Origin: Tretioscincus oriximinensis
Lineage: Eukaryota > Chordata > Lepidosauria > Squamata > Gymnophthalmidae
DNA length: 64,000 bases
Direction of reading: 5' to 3'
Assembly (NCBI GenBank): GCA_022410635.1
Contig: JAJVDF010000455.1
Location: forward strand, 1,027,758 to 1,091,757
A program made the translations under genes and the position numbers. This document shows, piece by piece, positions 34,575 through 46,847 of the stretch. The notes under the pieces are model-generated. The model was given only the letters and a program-made list of their open reading frames with translations, had not been told where the DNA came from and made no database searches. Positions within the stretch are counted from its first letter, which is position 1. Every line of letters begins with the position of its first letter.

Positions 34575-34962
34575 AAAAAATCTTCTCTCTAACCAAGAAC
34601 ACTAGAACTAGGGGGCTACTCAATGAAGTTGATGGGCAGGAAAGTCAATAGAATTTATTATCAGAAGAGGTAGTAATAGTAATCAGCCTTGAAAGGTTTA
34701 AAAGAGTGGCATAAATTCTGTTGAAGATTAATGCATCAGTGATTACAAGAAATGATATACAGGTGAAGCTTCCAGGTTGGAAGAACAAGCAGGATGCCTG
34801 TCAAAACTATTTGTAGGCAGTTGAGAATAGATGAAGATTTTGCCAAATTCTTCAGTTTCCGATGCTCAGTAACAACTGGTGAGCCACTGTGTTGATGCTG
34901 GTCTAGATGGGTCAAGTCCTTCCAGCAGGGCTCCTCTTATGTTTTTATATTCTAACCTTAGA
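34575..34962 (+). mobile_element. CR1 LINE 3' fragment, diverged
   Basis: CACTAGAACTAGGGGGCTACT and TGAAGTTGATGGGCAGG match the coding end of CR1. GTCTAGATGGGTCAAGTCC, then CAGCAGGGCTCCTCTTATG and TTTTTA follow, matching the CR1 3' end. The middle is degraded. Confidence 0.65.
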
Positions 34963-35640
34963 AACAGTTACTTGGAAGGAAGTTATTTCTAAGGAAGCAC
35001 AGATCAAACATTGAAAAATATATCCACGTTTTGTAACCATATACAAATGCTTAAAAATGAGCTAGCTATTTTATTGCCAACAATTATTTTCAGCAAAATA
35101 TGCATGCGGGAAAGATGTTCTCTTTCTCTCTTATTTCTCTGGATTGCCAAAGAGCAGAGAACATGACAACCATAGGAGAATTCAATTCTCAAAACTGATA
35201 CAATTCTTGTTCCTCGTATGATACCTCCCACACACACACGCTTCGGTTTTGGAAGAGAAATGACATGACTGATGCCATTCTGGTTTCTGAACCAGAAATG
35301 ATAACTTGAGTGATATCATTTCCAGTTCCATTTCTGGGAAGGGCATTTTGATTGATGTCATTTCCAGGGTGGGGGAACGGATCTGAGCTGTTGCAGAACT
35401 GTACAAGATTTGAGATTCTCATTACTGTATGAGATCCTCATACATCCATGATTTTCCCCTCATGCTATTGGGGTGAGGTTAACAAGAAACTGGAATATAA
35501 CATCAGTTACAAGATTTGTGAAGAAACCCACAAAAAAGGGAAAAAATAACCAATAAAAAGCCCTTAATAAGCATAAGTGATAAGCATAATTAATTTAAAA
35601 GTCATGAAATGTTCAAACAAACATGCAACAGATCTATCTT
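34963..35640. other. Unclassified sequence
   Basis: No named repeat. Around 35260-35370 the words GATGCCATT, GATATCATTTCCAG and GATGTCATTTCCAG recur, suggesting a decayed short tandem array. Confidence 0.35.
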
Positions 35641-35755
35641 TGGCCTTGTTTACACAAGCTTCAACAATTTGTTTTAGGGATATTTTAACATCTGTTGTAG
35701 ATGTATTGTAACATATCCTTAAAATGCATTACAAAGGCCTGTGCAAACAGGGTCT
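35641..35755. mobile_element. Small TIR element (MITE), 115 bp
   Basis: The left GGCCTTGTTTACACAAGC with TTTAGGGATA pairs with the right end in reverse, GACCCTGTTTGCACAGGC with TTTAAGGATA. It is non-coding. The TTTRCACA word near the ends resembles hAT-type MITEs, but no target-site duplication was confirmed. Confidence 0.45.
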
Positions 35756-36728
35756 TCATANGTCAATTAGCAGTGAACAACTTTGGCAGAAAAGACAATG
35801 TAAATGGCAGGAAGGTTTATCCATTAATTCACTTTACTATTGCATGAATTTCAAATTAACATGCTGTAGGGGATATATTCTGCCCACCTCAATAAATGTT
35901 TTATGTCCCCTCCCTCAATGTATTAAACTTTGTATCACCCCCATTCCTAGAATAAATCTTTAAAAATATATTAAAAATAGTATACCAGAAAGAAGAAGGG
36001 AAATGATCAAATTCTAGCCCTAGGATTTTTTTTAATCAGTTATTCAAGTAACTGGCATAACCTTTAGTAAAAACTTAAGAAGACAAGACAAACTTAATTG
36101 GAAAGCATGTTTTACAAGCAGCAGTCACTGTGCACTGAGAACTGTAATCTGATAATTAAGAATATATTTTATCTGACAATGACAAGAGTCTGAAAAAAAG
36201 TTTGCAGAGGCTTAATAGGGTAATTTTTGGTATTAATATACTGGAAAAACATCCAGTGACATTGTATGTAAGAACTCCAAAACTAAAAGTATATATCCTG
36301 AGCAGAGATGAGAGCTTCAACAATTGGGCGTTGAAGCAATGTGAAAATTCTGTACATTGATAGCCTTTTATAAATAAACAAAATGAACAAACAAATGAAA
36401 TTAAACAACACATATCCAATGGTGGCCAGCAACAGAGGCAGATCAGGAACAGTAATCAACAATGTGCCAAAGATGACAGTCATTAATTAAAAATCCACAG
36501 AACGTTCAAACTAATATTACTACACTTCCTTTTACAATTGTCAATAAGCAAGAAATAATACTCTAAATCAAAGACTAATTTACTATGCACTTCAGACATT
36601 GAAAAGACATTGCTCCTCAGTCCATTCATTATATTGCCAGTCACTACTGTAAAGTACTACAATGTTAATAAAATGGAAAGTACAAAATTCTAAAAATAAA
36701 AATATGAAGACAGTGTAGTAGTTAGAAG
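35756..36728. other. AT-rich, no feature seen
   Basis: No repeat or gene recognised. The two overlapping minus-strand frames at 36156-36483 are hydrophobic by base composition only. Confidence 0.4.
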
Positions 36729-37709
36729 GGCAGCTTACCTGAGAGCCTCCTGGGTGCAGCCAATTTGCCGCGCTGGCGTGGGGGAGAAGGCGAGAAGCTT
36801 TTCCGGCTCAGCAGCGTCCCTTTGACTCTCTGGGCAGGAGGTCATTGCGACTCGCTGGGCCTGGCTCAGCGAGTCGTGATGTGTTCTAGGCGCAACAAGG
36901 CCTTATCAGGCCTCACCAGCCCATTTCTGGTCTCTTTGGCCAGCAACGCTTCTACTCCATAGAATGAAGGCCCTCTTAAAGGGGTTCTAGAGTTGTGTAG
37001 CTTGCTTTGGGGGTGGGCGTGGCTGAGCACAACTCAGGAGTCATTGGGAGACTGTACACAGGATGGTTCCTTGAGAGCCCATTCAACCCCTTTGATCCTC
37101 ATGGTGTTGTACCGTCTCAGGCTGGGGGCCTGAGCAGTGCCCTCAGAGGTGGGCTGGTGATTGGCTGCAGAGGTCTTGGGAAGGGCTGAGCACCATAGGC
37201 CAGGTCCACTGGGAGAGTGGGTGATTATGGTCCACTCCACAGGGGCATAGGTAAGAGATGTCAGCAAAAGTCTCGGGCCAGCAGTTTGAATCGTTTGGCA
37301 TTGCCAATAGGGGCTGGGCTGCCAGCAGGCCTATGCCACGGGGGGCATGGCCCAAGCTGATGGTCAGACCGCACGGCTGACCTAAACATCAACAAAGATG
37401 CTGCGCCTGCCACACCCTACTTATGCAATGGCCTGATTCTCTCCACTTTGGTTTTTTTTTATATATCTATCTATCAAAAAGGTTGTTTTATTATGTTAAT
37501 TTATTCCAATGTTTAATTTCTATACATCTGAAAGTTTTTGTACTATGTTAAATTATTACAATGTTGATGCACTTTCTTTAATTAGTCTGTATCGGGTTAT
37601 GTGTATTGTATGTGTTTGCATTTAAGTTTTCCTGTATTAATAAATGGTTGAATCTGATTGTCCCTGTGTTTCTTCCTGGTAGCTGTCTGCGGCAAATCCC
37701 AATTAGGAT
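36729..37709 (+). mobile_element. LTR-like GC-rich element, copy A
   Basis: A 981-bp block flanked by a possible 7-bp duplication TTAGAAG (36722-36728 and 37710-37716). It starts GGCAGCTTACCTGAGAGCC, stays GC-rich to about 37440, then becomes AT-rich, with AATAAA at 37639-37644 and the terminus GCTGTCTGCGGCAAATCC. The GGTCAGACCGCACGGCTGAC stretch (about 37362) also occurs in copy B at 55 kb, and TCTCTCCACTT pairs with copy C. The promoter-like front and poly(A)-signal end suggest an LTR, but TG...CA ends are absent. Confidence 0.5.
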
Positions 37710-40700
37710 TTAGAAGTCCCTGGATTCTAATAGCCACCTAGTTCACTGGATAACACTGCAGTATATAATTTACAGGCAATCTCTGAGATAAACCTATTAA
37801 ATGATTCATTACTTGATTACCAATTAATACCAACATTTTCAGATATCCCCAAATCAACATCATGTGGTGTTATGCCAGAATAGGAATACTATGTTATAAC
37901 CAATGGATTCACCTCAAATCACTGTAGCAGGTAAGATATCAGGGACATCAATAGCAGTTCAGATATAGAGTAGTAAAGTAGTGTAGTCAGAGGAAAAGTA
38001 TTATTTAAGGATTCATGGCTGGCATCCCTCTATTGCATTCAGTCTCATTAGCAACGTAAAGCAAATGTGTTCAGCAGCATTAAATTGGTCATGAATTTAG
38101 TTACAGTTTGCTATCATTGGCTTCAGGTTCAACAAATTAAGCCTTTTCGACTTGCATTTTTTATCTTTGCTAAAGAAACGTGCAAGGTAGCAATTTTACT
38201 TCTTCTCATTGAAGACAACTAGCTGAGAGTGCAGTGGAAGAAGGAAAAATGATCCCTTCCCTTCCAATAGCCATATATCATATGTTATTGAAATTATTTT
38301 TCTTCCTGCTTTTGTGGCTACTGAGAGAAGAACGCTCACAGGACAGGAAGGGGTAATGGGTATGTGTTTTTCTTCCTCTTAAAATACAATCAAGAAATAT
38401 AGCCAAGTGAAATAAATAAGAATCCTTAATTCATTTTTACTTCCTGTTTTATTTTAAGATCCTTTTCTAGCCAGTACTCTGCTACTCAGAACCCATGTCC
38501 CTCTTATGTGGATTCAGTTTCAATTTATTTGTCGATATCCAGCCCATCACTGCCTATGGAGATAAGAAGATAAACCCAATAAAGCAGTACCAGAGTGTAG
38601 TTTCCTTTAAATGATCTAGAGAATCTCAGAACACTGCCTGCTCTATATAACCCTTTGCTTTCCATTTCTCAACGCTTTAGTCCTTTAGTTATTTCCAAAG
38701 TTAGTTTATAACTTCTGGAGTTATACTGGAACTTATTTCTGTTAATAAAGTTCCTTCTGGAAAATCAAGCCACATCTATTTTCTTCTACTAAGAAGCTAA
38801 ATAACCTAACAGCCAATGGGAACTGCAGTATGAGTGATCTCTTAAACTGACATTTCTGAATTCCTCTTCCACATTGCCATTGACCACATCGATTAAAGGG
38901 CTTGTTTATATACAAGAGGCACTACAGTTTGAGAATTCTATTCTAGTCTGTATTCTTTTAGTAATACCATAAGAAGATATGATATGTTTACTGAAGTCTA
39001 AATTTATACTTGTTAAGAAACAGACCTTGTTGTGAATCCCTTGCATCATTTAGAAGTCAGAGGTTTCACTTTACAATGCTTTTACTTTTTATGTCTGTCT
39101 ATAGAAATTGATGCTATGGGATTATTATTTAACTATACGGGGCTTCATATGTGGAACTCTGCTGAATTTTATCCTATCCACAGTGCTTTTAAAAGTCTAT
39201 ACAAAATTGCTAAATGGGATCATCAAGTATTTTGAATTGTATTACCATTAAAGGGCTGAAGATAATGAAATTTTATTCCTTCTAATTCACTTGGGGCTGT
39301 GCTGGTATAAGCTATTTGAGTTCAGATGCAGAATGTAGATTAACAAACTGAAACAGAAGTTGTTAGAAGATCAGTTCTTAGTCTAGTTTGGCAAATGCTT
39401 CGAGGGTTAGCTTGGACTTCAATCCATATAGAATTGCTGTGTAGCATACCTCACTGTGACACTATCCCAAAGCCTGAAGGTGCCACACAGAAGGTACTCC
39501 TATGAACTTACAAGAAATACTCAGAGTGGTTATTTAAATCCATCTAAGGTTAAATTTTAAAATATTTCATCTAAACAAGAGTACTGGAAAGTTTAAATAC
39601 TGAAGAAATTCTCCAGAAAGACAAACTTTAAGGAAAATTTTCTTCAAAGTATAAATTTCTCAAGGCAGGAAGATGAACCCCAGAACCTTTATTAAATATC
39701 AACAAAGAACGATAATGATAAGACAATTTTGAATTTAAAAAAAATGTCTAACACTGTAGAAGACTGCATAATATATTTACTTTTAAGTTTCAGGTTAAAT
39801 TAAAATTGGAACACTATTTTCAAAATCCCAATTAGATGTTTACATAATGCAGCACAAGATTTATTTTATAATATTCCTACTAAACTTTCTAAACAAATCC
39901 TGCAAATGGCTCAACATGCTCTATATAATCATTTTTTTATACTAATCACAGGTAGGACATAATTAAATTTCCCTACATTTCTTTCAACATTCACTACTCT
40001 CTTTTTTACTGAAGTAGGGGTGGGTGGGGTTTGGCTTCAACTAATATCAAAGTATGCTTTGCCTATTCTTTATGCCATGTGCATAATATTTCTGCATAAG
40101 TGAATGTCACTTCTTGAGACAGTAATGCCAGTTCAGTAACTGTGCTTCTTCCTTCTGTAAATATTTTTCTGATAGGGAAGTCACTATTCTTATTTTCAAG
40201 AAGAGTGCATTTTTCACCTGAATCTCTAAACACTTTATTAAAGAAATCTTATGGAAACACAGAATTGGAAACTACCAATTTTTTACAATATTGAACATAT
40301 TAAAATTTTCAAAATACGGACAGTTGCAATGTGAAATTAACTTCAGTATAGGACACATCCAGATGCACATGTTGATCACACCTCAAGTGATGTAATAAAT
40401 GGATTATGTAATGATCACTTCACTGAGCATGTTTCTCACCATCATCTGGCACTGCACATCTGGGTACTTCACCAGTGCAGATTTGCGTGATTGGCACCAT
40501 TGGCTCCTCTCCAGCCATATTTTTCAGTAGCTGTGCACTATCTCCATCTAAGATGGTGACATCAGTAATATTGCAGTTAGAGAACAATGCTATGAAAGTT
40601 GCTTTTACATATGTAATGCCTTATTTGAAAGTGCTTACCATCTGATTTTCCATGGCTCAGATTGGCTGCTCACCAACAGCATTTGTCTCCTGGTTATGAT

Positions 40701-41747
40701 TGACCAATTTTCCCTCTGTTTATATAGCCCAAGTGAGAAAAAGTAAGGAACATAAACCTGATTGTGAGAAGCAGCTAATAATCGTATCTTGCTTTCCACT
40801 CCTATAGAATGGTTGTCAACTGTTAAAACTCTTCCTTGTGATAGATGTGAAATTCAGAATCTTAAAAACCTTTAAAACTTGCACTTAGGTTTTGAAAACG
40901 ATGATTATCACTGTTATGAATATTCTGTCTCACATTATATATGGGGAAATTAACCATAAATGTTTTCTTATTTTGAAATGCTATTCTCTTTAGCTGTCTG
41001 CTTATATGCAGCTATACAAATACTGATGCCACTTTAGCAACAATCTCAAAGGATAGTTATTTCATATAAAACTGTCAAAAATATTTTACACTAAAAAAAA
41101 ATCTACTACTTATAGTGACCTTGTGAGCAATCATTACTAAAGGAGAAGTGTGACACAAATGCAAAACTTTAGGTAGTTATAAGCTGTGACACAATTATTC
41201 CACTATTCTGTTTCACTGTTATTACAAAATGACAATAGTCAATTTCTCTTCACTAGATTGACAGATTACAGGTTGACATGGCTGTGAAATTTTATGATTT
41301 ATTAGGTTAACTATGCCAGTTTGATTAGCTCTGATTGACAGGAAGAATCTGCATAGCAAGTTAAAAATCCCAGAAAATAGCATTGTGGAGCATTAATAGG
41401 TACACAATTTTTAAAATCTGTACGAACAGCAAAGAATATAAACAATAGCAAAACTCATAAAACACAGAGTACAGATTTACATTCCCAGTTAGGTTGTTCT
41501 AAGCACCTTTGAACATATAATTGGAAAACAATAGAGAGTGGGAATAATTATATTCTATAGCACTATGAATATTCTTTGGCACATAGGCATCCTAGTGTCC
41601 ACCACTATATTATTTTGTTTTTAAGGCTTCAAAAATGCAATCCAGCATGCAAAGTGAGCTTCTGGGTTAAATGCTTATAAACAATAGTCACAGTCAAACA
41701 TATGGCTTAAAAATGGGTTCCAGCCTTGAACCCAAAGTTATCAACAT
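37710..41747. other. Long AT-rich stretch with one possible LTR
   Basis: No exon or named repeat except the candidate at 38310-38812. Frame 39032-39235 has no domain. Confidence 0.4.
38310..38812 (+). mobile_element. Possible solo LTR
   Basis: A TATA-like CTCTATATAACCCTTTG at about 38641 is followed about 100 bases later by AATAAA (about 38745), then a T/C-rich stretch and a terminus near AACCTAACA. This spacing of promoter and poly(A) signal is that of a retroviral-type LTR. The left boundary is a guess and no duplication was found. Confidence 0.25.
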
Positions 41748-41910
41748 TAGAACTAGGGATCATTCCAAAAAGCTGATAAACTGATATGTGAAGTATTTTT
41801 TCATCCAATGGACCATTGAATGATTTAATTCATTCCTAAACATTGTGATGATAGCCAAAGATGTGGGTAGTTTTAAAAAAGAGTTTGATAAATTTACAAT
41901 GGCCCTCAGA
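41748..41910 (+). mobile_element. CR1 LINE 3' coding fragment
   Basis: AGAACTAGGGATCATTCC, then GAAGTATTTTTTCATCCAATGG, and GGTAGTTTTAAAAAAGAG with TTTGATAAATTTA follow the C-terminal end of CR1 (FFHPE, SFKRGLDKF). The 3' UTR is missing or unrecognisable. Confidence 0.6.
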
Positions 41911-43530
41911 CTATAGAATAGTCTCCCATCCATTAAGTGCACCAGGTTTCTTCAGCCTATCCTTGAAGACAAAGCTCTACCTTGGCCTTTAGTGAAAGAA
42001 ATAGCTTTCTTTCCAAACTATTTAATATGTTTTTAATATGTATTAATATTGTTACTACCTGTCCAATAAATGCTTCTGGCCATGTAAAGTAGCAGCAGTC
42101 GCAGGCAAAATCTTCACCTGTTCCCAATTTCCTGCAAATGGCTTTTAGAGGCATTTATACATTCTCATTCAATACAATTTACTAACAGTGCAGTAAATTA
42201 TTTTAATCTCTGTGGTCAGATATTGAATAGACATAAAAAAAACTTTGCACTTCAAATAGCTTAAGATATTTAGTAAACTACTTTATTTTTAAAACATTAA
42301 ATATTCTCAACATTCCTTCCAAAGATTGGATGGATGCATGTTAAGTCTTTGCAGGAGCCAATATTGCCAGCTGGGAAGTTTAGCAGTCATTGAATAGATT
42401 AAAAACAGGGGTAGCCAAATGCAAAGAAACTTTAAATAAATGATGTTACCCAGTCACTACTGCATTATGTGACTGTGATGAGCTGCAATTGCATGTTTGT
42501 CCAACTGTCCAAAGTGCTCAGGTCCAAGGACAATGGTAAGAAACTAATACATAATACCAATACCTTAATCTAATGCCATTGATGGTTCCCCCATCTGGGC
42601 AAGAAAAAAACTCATATAATTTTTAAAATGTATATAACTCTTAAATTCATGCCCATACCTGACACTAGTAAATACATAATTTTCTCCTACATAAGTGTTA
42701 TTTTTTTAACCACAACAGAAGGAGTTAACTACTTTATCTGACAAAAGAAGAAATCCATTTTAATTTGTAATTTTTTTAATAAGCTGACAACTAAACTTTT
42801 CAAGCATTTTTTTATTTAATGCTTCATTTACCCCCACCTTCCATAACTATTTTCCAACATTTTTNAAAAAAAGGCCAGCTTCATAATACTGTTATAAAGG
42901 TCTTCCTTTGTGTGAACCTATCTCACTCTAACTATAAAATTACTTGTATCAACATGAATCTGTTGCCAAGAGAGGTTTGGTTTACTCAGTCACCCATGCC
43001 CATTCTGTCTTTACCCACAAGGAGACAATAGTCCTGGTTGAATAAATTTGTTAGCCACTGGGAATTTATATTCCTTCATCTAGAAAGCCCTTTGGATGTA
43101 TTTCTTTATCTGGCCATGACATCCGTTAAAGGCTTGTTCCCAAGTGACAGACCAGAAGCGTTTAGTTAGCAGTATAACTCTTTCTGAGTAGAAAAGATGA
43201 AAGAAATTACTTTGCCATTATTTCTTTACCCAAGGAAGTGAGAATAGCATGACAAGGAAACCTCTGCATTGAACCCGAGAGTCTCTTTGCATATGATGGT
43301 CAGAAAAGAGGTTAGAATTCAAATCCAAGGAAACAAGCTTTGGTGATTTACTTTGAGAATACAGAACTGATAATTGTATGCCACATTTCTTTGAGCTTGC
43401 ATCTAGATGCTTATACAGATGGGTTCTACTGATATATTTCAATATTGCACAAAAAAATTACAAATAAATATCTAGTATCATTTCTATATCTTGTACTTCA
43501 GATTAGAAAACCAGTAAACAGACCAAAAAC
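41911..43530. other. AT-rich, no feature seen
   Basis: No named repeat or exon. The frames at 42819-43031 and 43218-43442 have no domain. Confidence 0.4.
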
Positions 43531-45110
43531 TATTGTATTTTCTTATACTTGCATATAAGGTGACCCGGATATAAGACGAGGTACCTAATTTTACTACAAA
43601 AAACTGGGAAAGGTTATTGAATCAAATATAAAACGAGAATGGGAAATGCAGCAACTACTGGTAAATTTCAAAATAAAAATAGATACCAATAAAATTAGAT
43701 TAGTTAAAGCATCAATAGGTTAATTTTTTTAAATTTAAAAACAAACAAACAAACAAACAGCAAACTAGCTCATAACTGTTCAATCTACTTACACCACTTT
43801 TAAACAGAAGAAATATTGCAGAATTGGGGGGTACCGTTGTGGGGAAGAATGGAGGGAAAATTTGGTGAATGCCCTCAAAATCAGACTGCAACATTTAGGC
43901 CTCTTCAACTCCAAAAGATGGCATTTAAGAGATAATCTGATTATAGACCAGTCCCTGAGCCAACTTCCTATAGCAGCAAAAATGTTTCCTGTGTGGGCAG
44001 TGCAGGCTGAGAGCTATAGTTTGCAGGACAGCAAGACCCTGCACAGACTGGGCAGAAGAAGCTGCCTACTGCTTGGACTTGAGTTCCCAGCACACCCTGC
44101 CACAAGCACAATAATTCCTGTTTTACATTTTCCACATTTTTACTGCTGATGATACCACTACTGCCAGCTTGGGCATTCAAGCTTTTAAATAAGCTCTTGT
44201 CATCATGAAAAAAGAGCACAGAAAAGTAGCAGAAATACAACTGACACCCATAAAGCTGGAAACAAAGATGCTGCCAGAAGATGAAATACTGGAAACGGGT
44301 CATTTATTGTTAAACAACCAACACAACTCAAAAGAAAAACCAGGAATGCAACACACCAGAAAAACAACCATAATTCCCTTAGAAAGGTGCCATAAAAAAT
44401 CTTAAAAACTCTTTAAAAAAGCCCAAACTTTAAATCCATCAGTTATTTAATACATGTATCACTATAAAATGAATATATCATATAAATACAGTATAAAAAT
44501 CTCCAATATATAAAAAAACAATTTGTAGTATCACTGCCATTCATACATAACCAGACAAAGCTTTTAGACCTGGTTTATTTAAAACCATGAGGTTCAGGGC
44601 TGGACCTCAGAATTAGAGCCTGTCATCCACATGCAGGAATGTGGATGGCCAAGCTTGTTCCAGACATTCCTGAAAAAGGAAAGGGGAGGCTGCTTTGGCT
44701 GGGAAAAACAGGAGACCTGTGCGGGGGGGGGGGGGAGGAATTAAAAAGTTTTAAAAATCACCCTCTGGGCTTGTCTTCTCCCTTGTCATCCTTGCTGCTG
44801 AGGCAAAGGGGAGGGGTCAAGCCAAGGCTGGAAAGAGCCCCAAAGGGCAGTTCCCTTCCTTCCACAGGCAGCAGCACTCGTAGAATAAGTGGCTGTGCGG
44901 CAGAGTCCTTGACAGAAGAAGATTTGTTCTTTCCCCATGCCCTTCTCCCATCCCAGCCACGTGGAGTTAAGCAGCAGCATGGAAGTAGAAAAAAGCAAGA
45001 AGGAGGTTCCCTCTTACAGGCTGAATGTGTGACCCAAATATAGAATGAGTGGGGCTTTTTCAACATAAAAAATGATGAAAAACCCATCCTATATGTAAGT
45101 ATATACGGTA
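43531..45110. mobile_element. TIR DNA transposon, 1.58 kb, related to 1906-2619
   Basis: Left end TATTGTATTTTCTTATACTT; right end in reverse TACCGTATATACTTACATAT. Both continue into segments shared with the 714-bp element: CACCTAATTTTAC or its variant TACCTAATTTTAC, CTGGGAAA and a T-rich hairpin at the right end (GCTTTTTCAACAT, ATGATGAAAAAC). The interior holds an (AAAC)n at 43738-43759, a CR1 scrap and a GC-rich part with a 13-base G run (44723-44735). No transposase is recognised. The extra length may come from later insertions. Confidence 0.5.
43877..43950 (+). mobile_element. CR1 scrap inside the TIR element
   Basis: GACTGCAACATTTAGGCCTC, AAAAGATGGCATTTAAGAG and ATAATCTGATTATAG follow the CR1 segment at 60815-60880 (GCTGCAACGTCTGGACCTC, AAAGACGGCATTTAAGAAG, GATCTGATTGAAG). 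Confidence 0.6.
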
Positions 45111-46261
45111 CAAATTGTTTAATAAATTTAATTCATGTTTTTCAAGCTTGTATATATTATTTTAATTAGAAAATACTTGACACTGTGTTGGANGAAATTC
45201 AAGAAAGAAAGAAAAATAAGGGACAGTTTGTAACCATCGTGTCTCAAAAGTGCCTTACAAGACTGTTTGGCTGAAGCTTGAGTGCCTTTTGAAAAATCAG
45301 CAGTAACAGAGGCAAGTAAGATGTGCAAAATTGGGATCAGGGGGCAAAGACACAAGCAACAAAATAAAATTGTGTAAAGCTTTACAGGTGAAAACAGCCG
45401 ATAGGGAAGAAAAATACTACTTGCGGGACATGAGCCTATTTTTGTGGCACTGATCAATAATTTGGTGGGTTTTTTCTTTTAGTTGCAGTTTCATCTGGCC
45501 TTTAAGGTTGGCTCCAAACAGAGAACAAAGCAACAGTATAATTAGCAAGGCTAAATTAACCTGGTCAGAAATAATAGCAGTAATTGAATCAGTCAGAAAA
45601 AGACACTTTTCAGAATTGATACTGCCTGAGTATTCAATGAAAACAATAATTCAGAGAATATTATAAAGTACATATTCTCTCTTTCAGATTCATCTNAAAA
45701 ATGGTTAGCTAAACAGGGACCCAGTCAAAGACCTTTTCACCAGTTAACTGGTTATCTTGCAAGATTCACTTTTCATCTTATCACTCCTAAAGAACAGCAT
45801 TTAACAGCTTCTCCATTGTGAAAAGATTTTTCTCTGTAAATGTGGGGGTGAAAAGGGAGAAATCTCCCAGAACTGTTCTTTGGCAATGATTCTGCCAAAG
45901 GACAGTTCTTAACTCACAGAGCTAATTCTGAAAGCTAGCCTGGTCATTAGCATAAAAGATTAACTAGTCATGCTTTTTTCCATTATTTGTGCAAAGATGA
46001 ACATGTTTATCTGAAATTTAAAATCACATCTGCCTGTGGTTCAAAGCATGCCACCCAAACCCAGAGACAGTATGCACACTAACATCAAGGCCAGGGAATG
46101 AAAGTTCCTTGGTTTTGAAGTTTCATCTCAATGCAATAAAAAATATTACATCAGAAAGAAGCATGGCACTAGAACAAGTATATGGGACCAATAAACAGCT
46201 TGTAAAACAGTAGTTTCTCATCTGCAAAAAAAATTCCTAAATTAGGCTTGGGGGAACCATC
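45111..46261. other. AT-rich, no feature seen
   Basis: No named repeat or exon. The minus-strand frame 45128-45457 has no domain. Confidence 0.4.
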
Positions 46262-46650
46262 AGCTTGACTTCTAAGGCCCTAAATGGTTTGGGTCCCAAA
46301 CACTTGAAAGAACACTTCCTCCCATACGAATACCCTTGGATGTTCCAGTGAGGCTCTCTTGAGCGTCCCACCACCTTCAATAGTCAAAGGGCTATGAGCA
46401 TGGTGTGGCGAGGAGGGGCATTTTTCTGATAGCCCCAAGTTTATGAAATGATCTCCCCTTTGAGGTGTGTTAGATGTCTGATGAAAACACATCTATTCGC
46501 CCTTGCCTTTGGCTGAAAGTGCAACATCTTCTCCCTATGTAGACATAACAATTATTTGTATTTGTTCTCTTTTAACTGTTTTAAGAAGTATTGTACTGCA
46601 ATCTGCCCTGAAATCCTTGAGTATAGAGCAGGTGATTTAAATAAATAAAG
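46262..46650 (+). mobile_element. L2-type LINE 3' fragment
   Basis: AAGGCCCTAAATGGTTTGGG, CACTTGAAAGAACACTTCC, CTTTGAGGTGTGTTAGATG and ATGAAAACACATCTATTCG follow the L2 C-terminal coding order (KALN, LKERLLPY, LEVRL, LKMHLF). A UTR comes next, then TCTGCCCTGAAATCC, GAGTATAGAGCAGG and AATAAATAAAG. Truncated at its 5' side. Confidence 0.7.
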
Positions 46651-46847
46651 ACTGTGCCTCTCCTTTAGATGACTTGTTCATACTTTGCAGTGCAGATTGA
46701 AATGTGTCTTAATAATGCAATTACAGTAGATTAATGGTCATTTTCAATTCCAGAATAAAAGATCTACATTTTTTAAGTCAGTGAACTGGTGGAGGGCAAC
46801 ATTCCTTTCCACAGAGACACATAAACTCTCCTCTTGACCAGGTTAAG

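Noticed and set aside
35260..35370. Short tandem array of GATGTCATTTCC-like words
   Set aside because: Only three loose matches with variable spacing; not enough to call an array.
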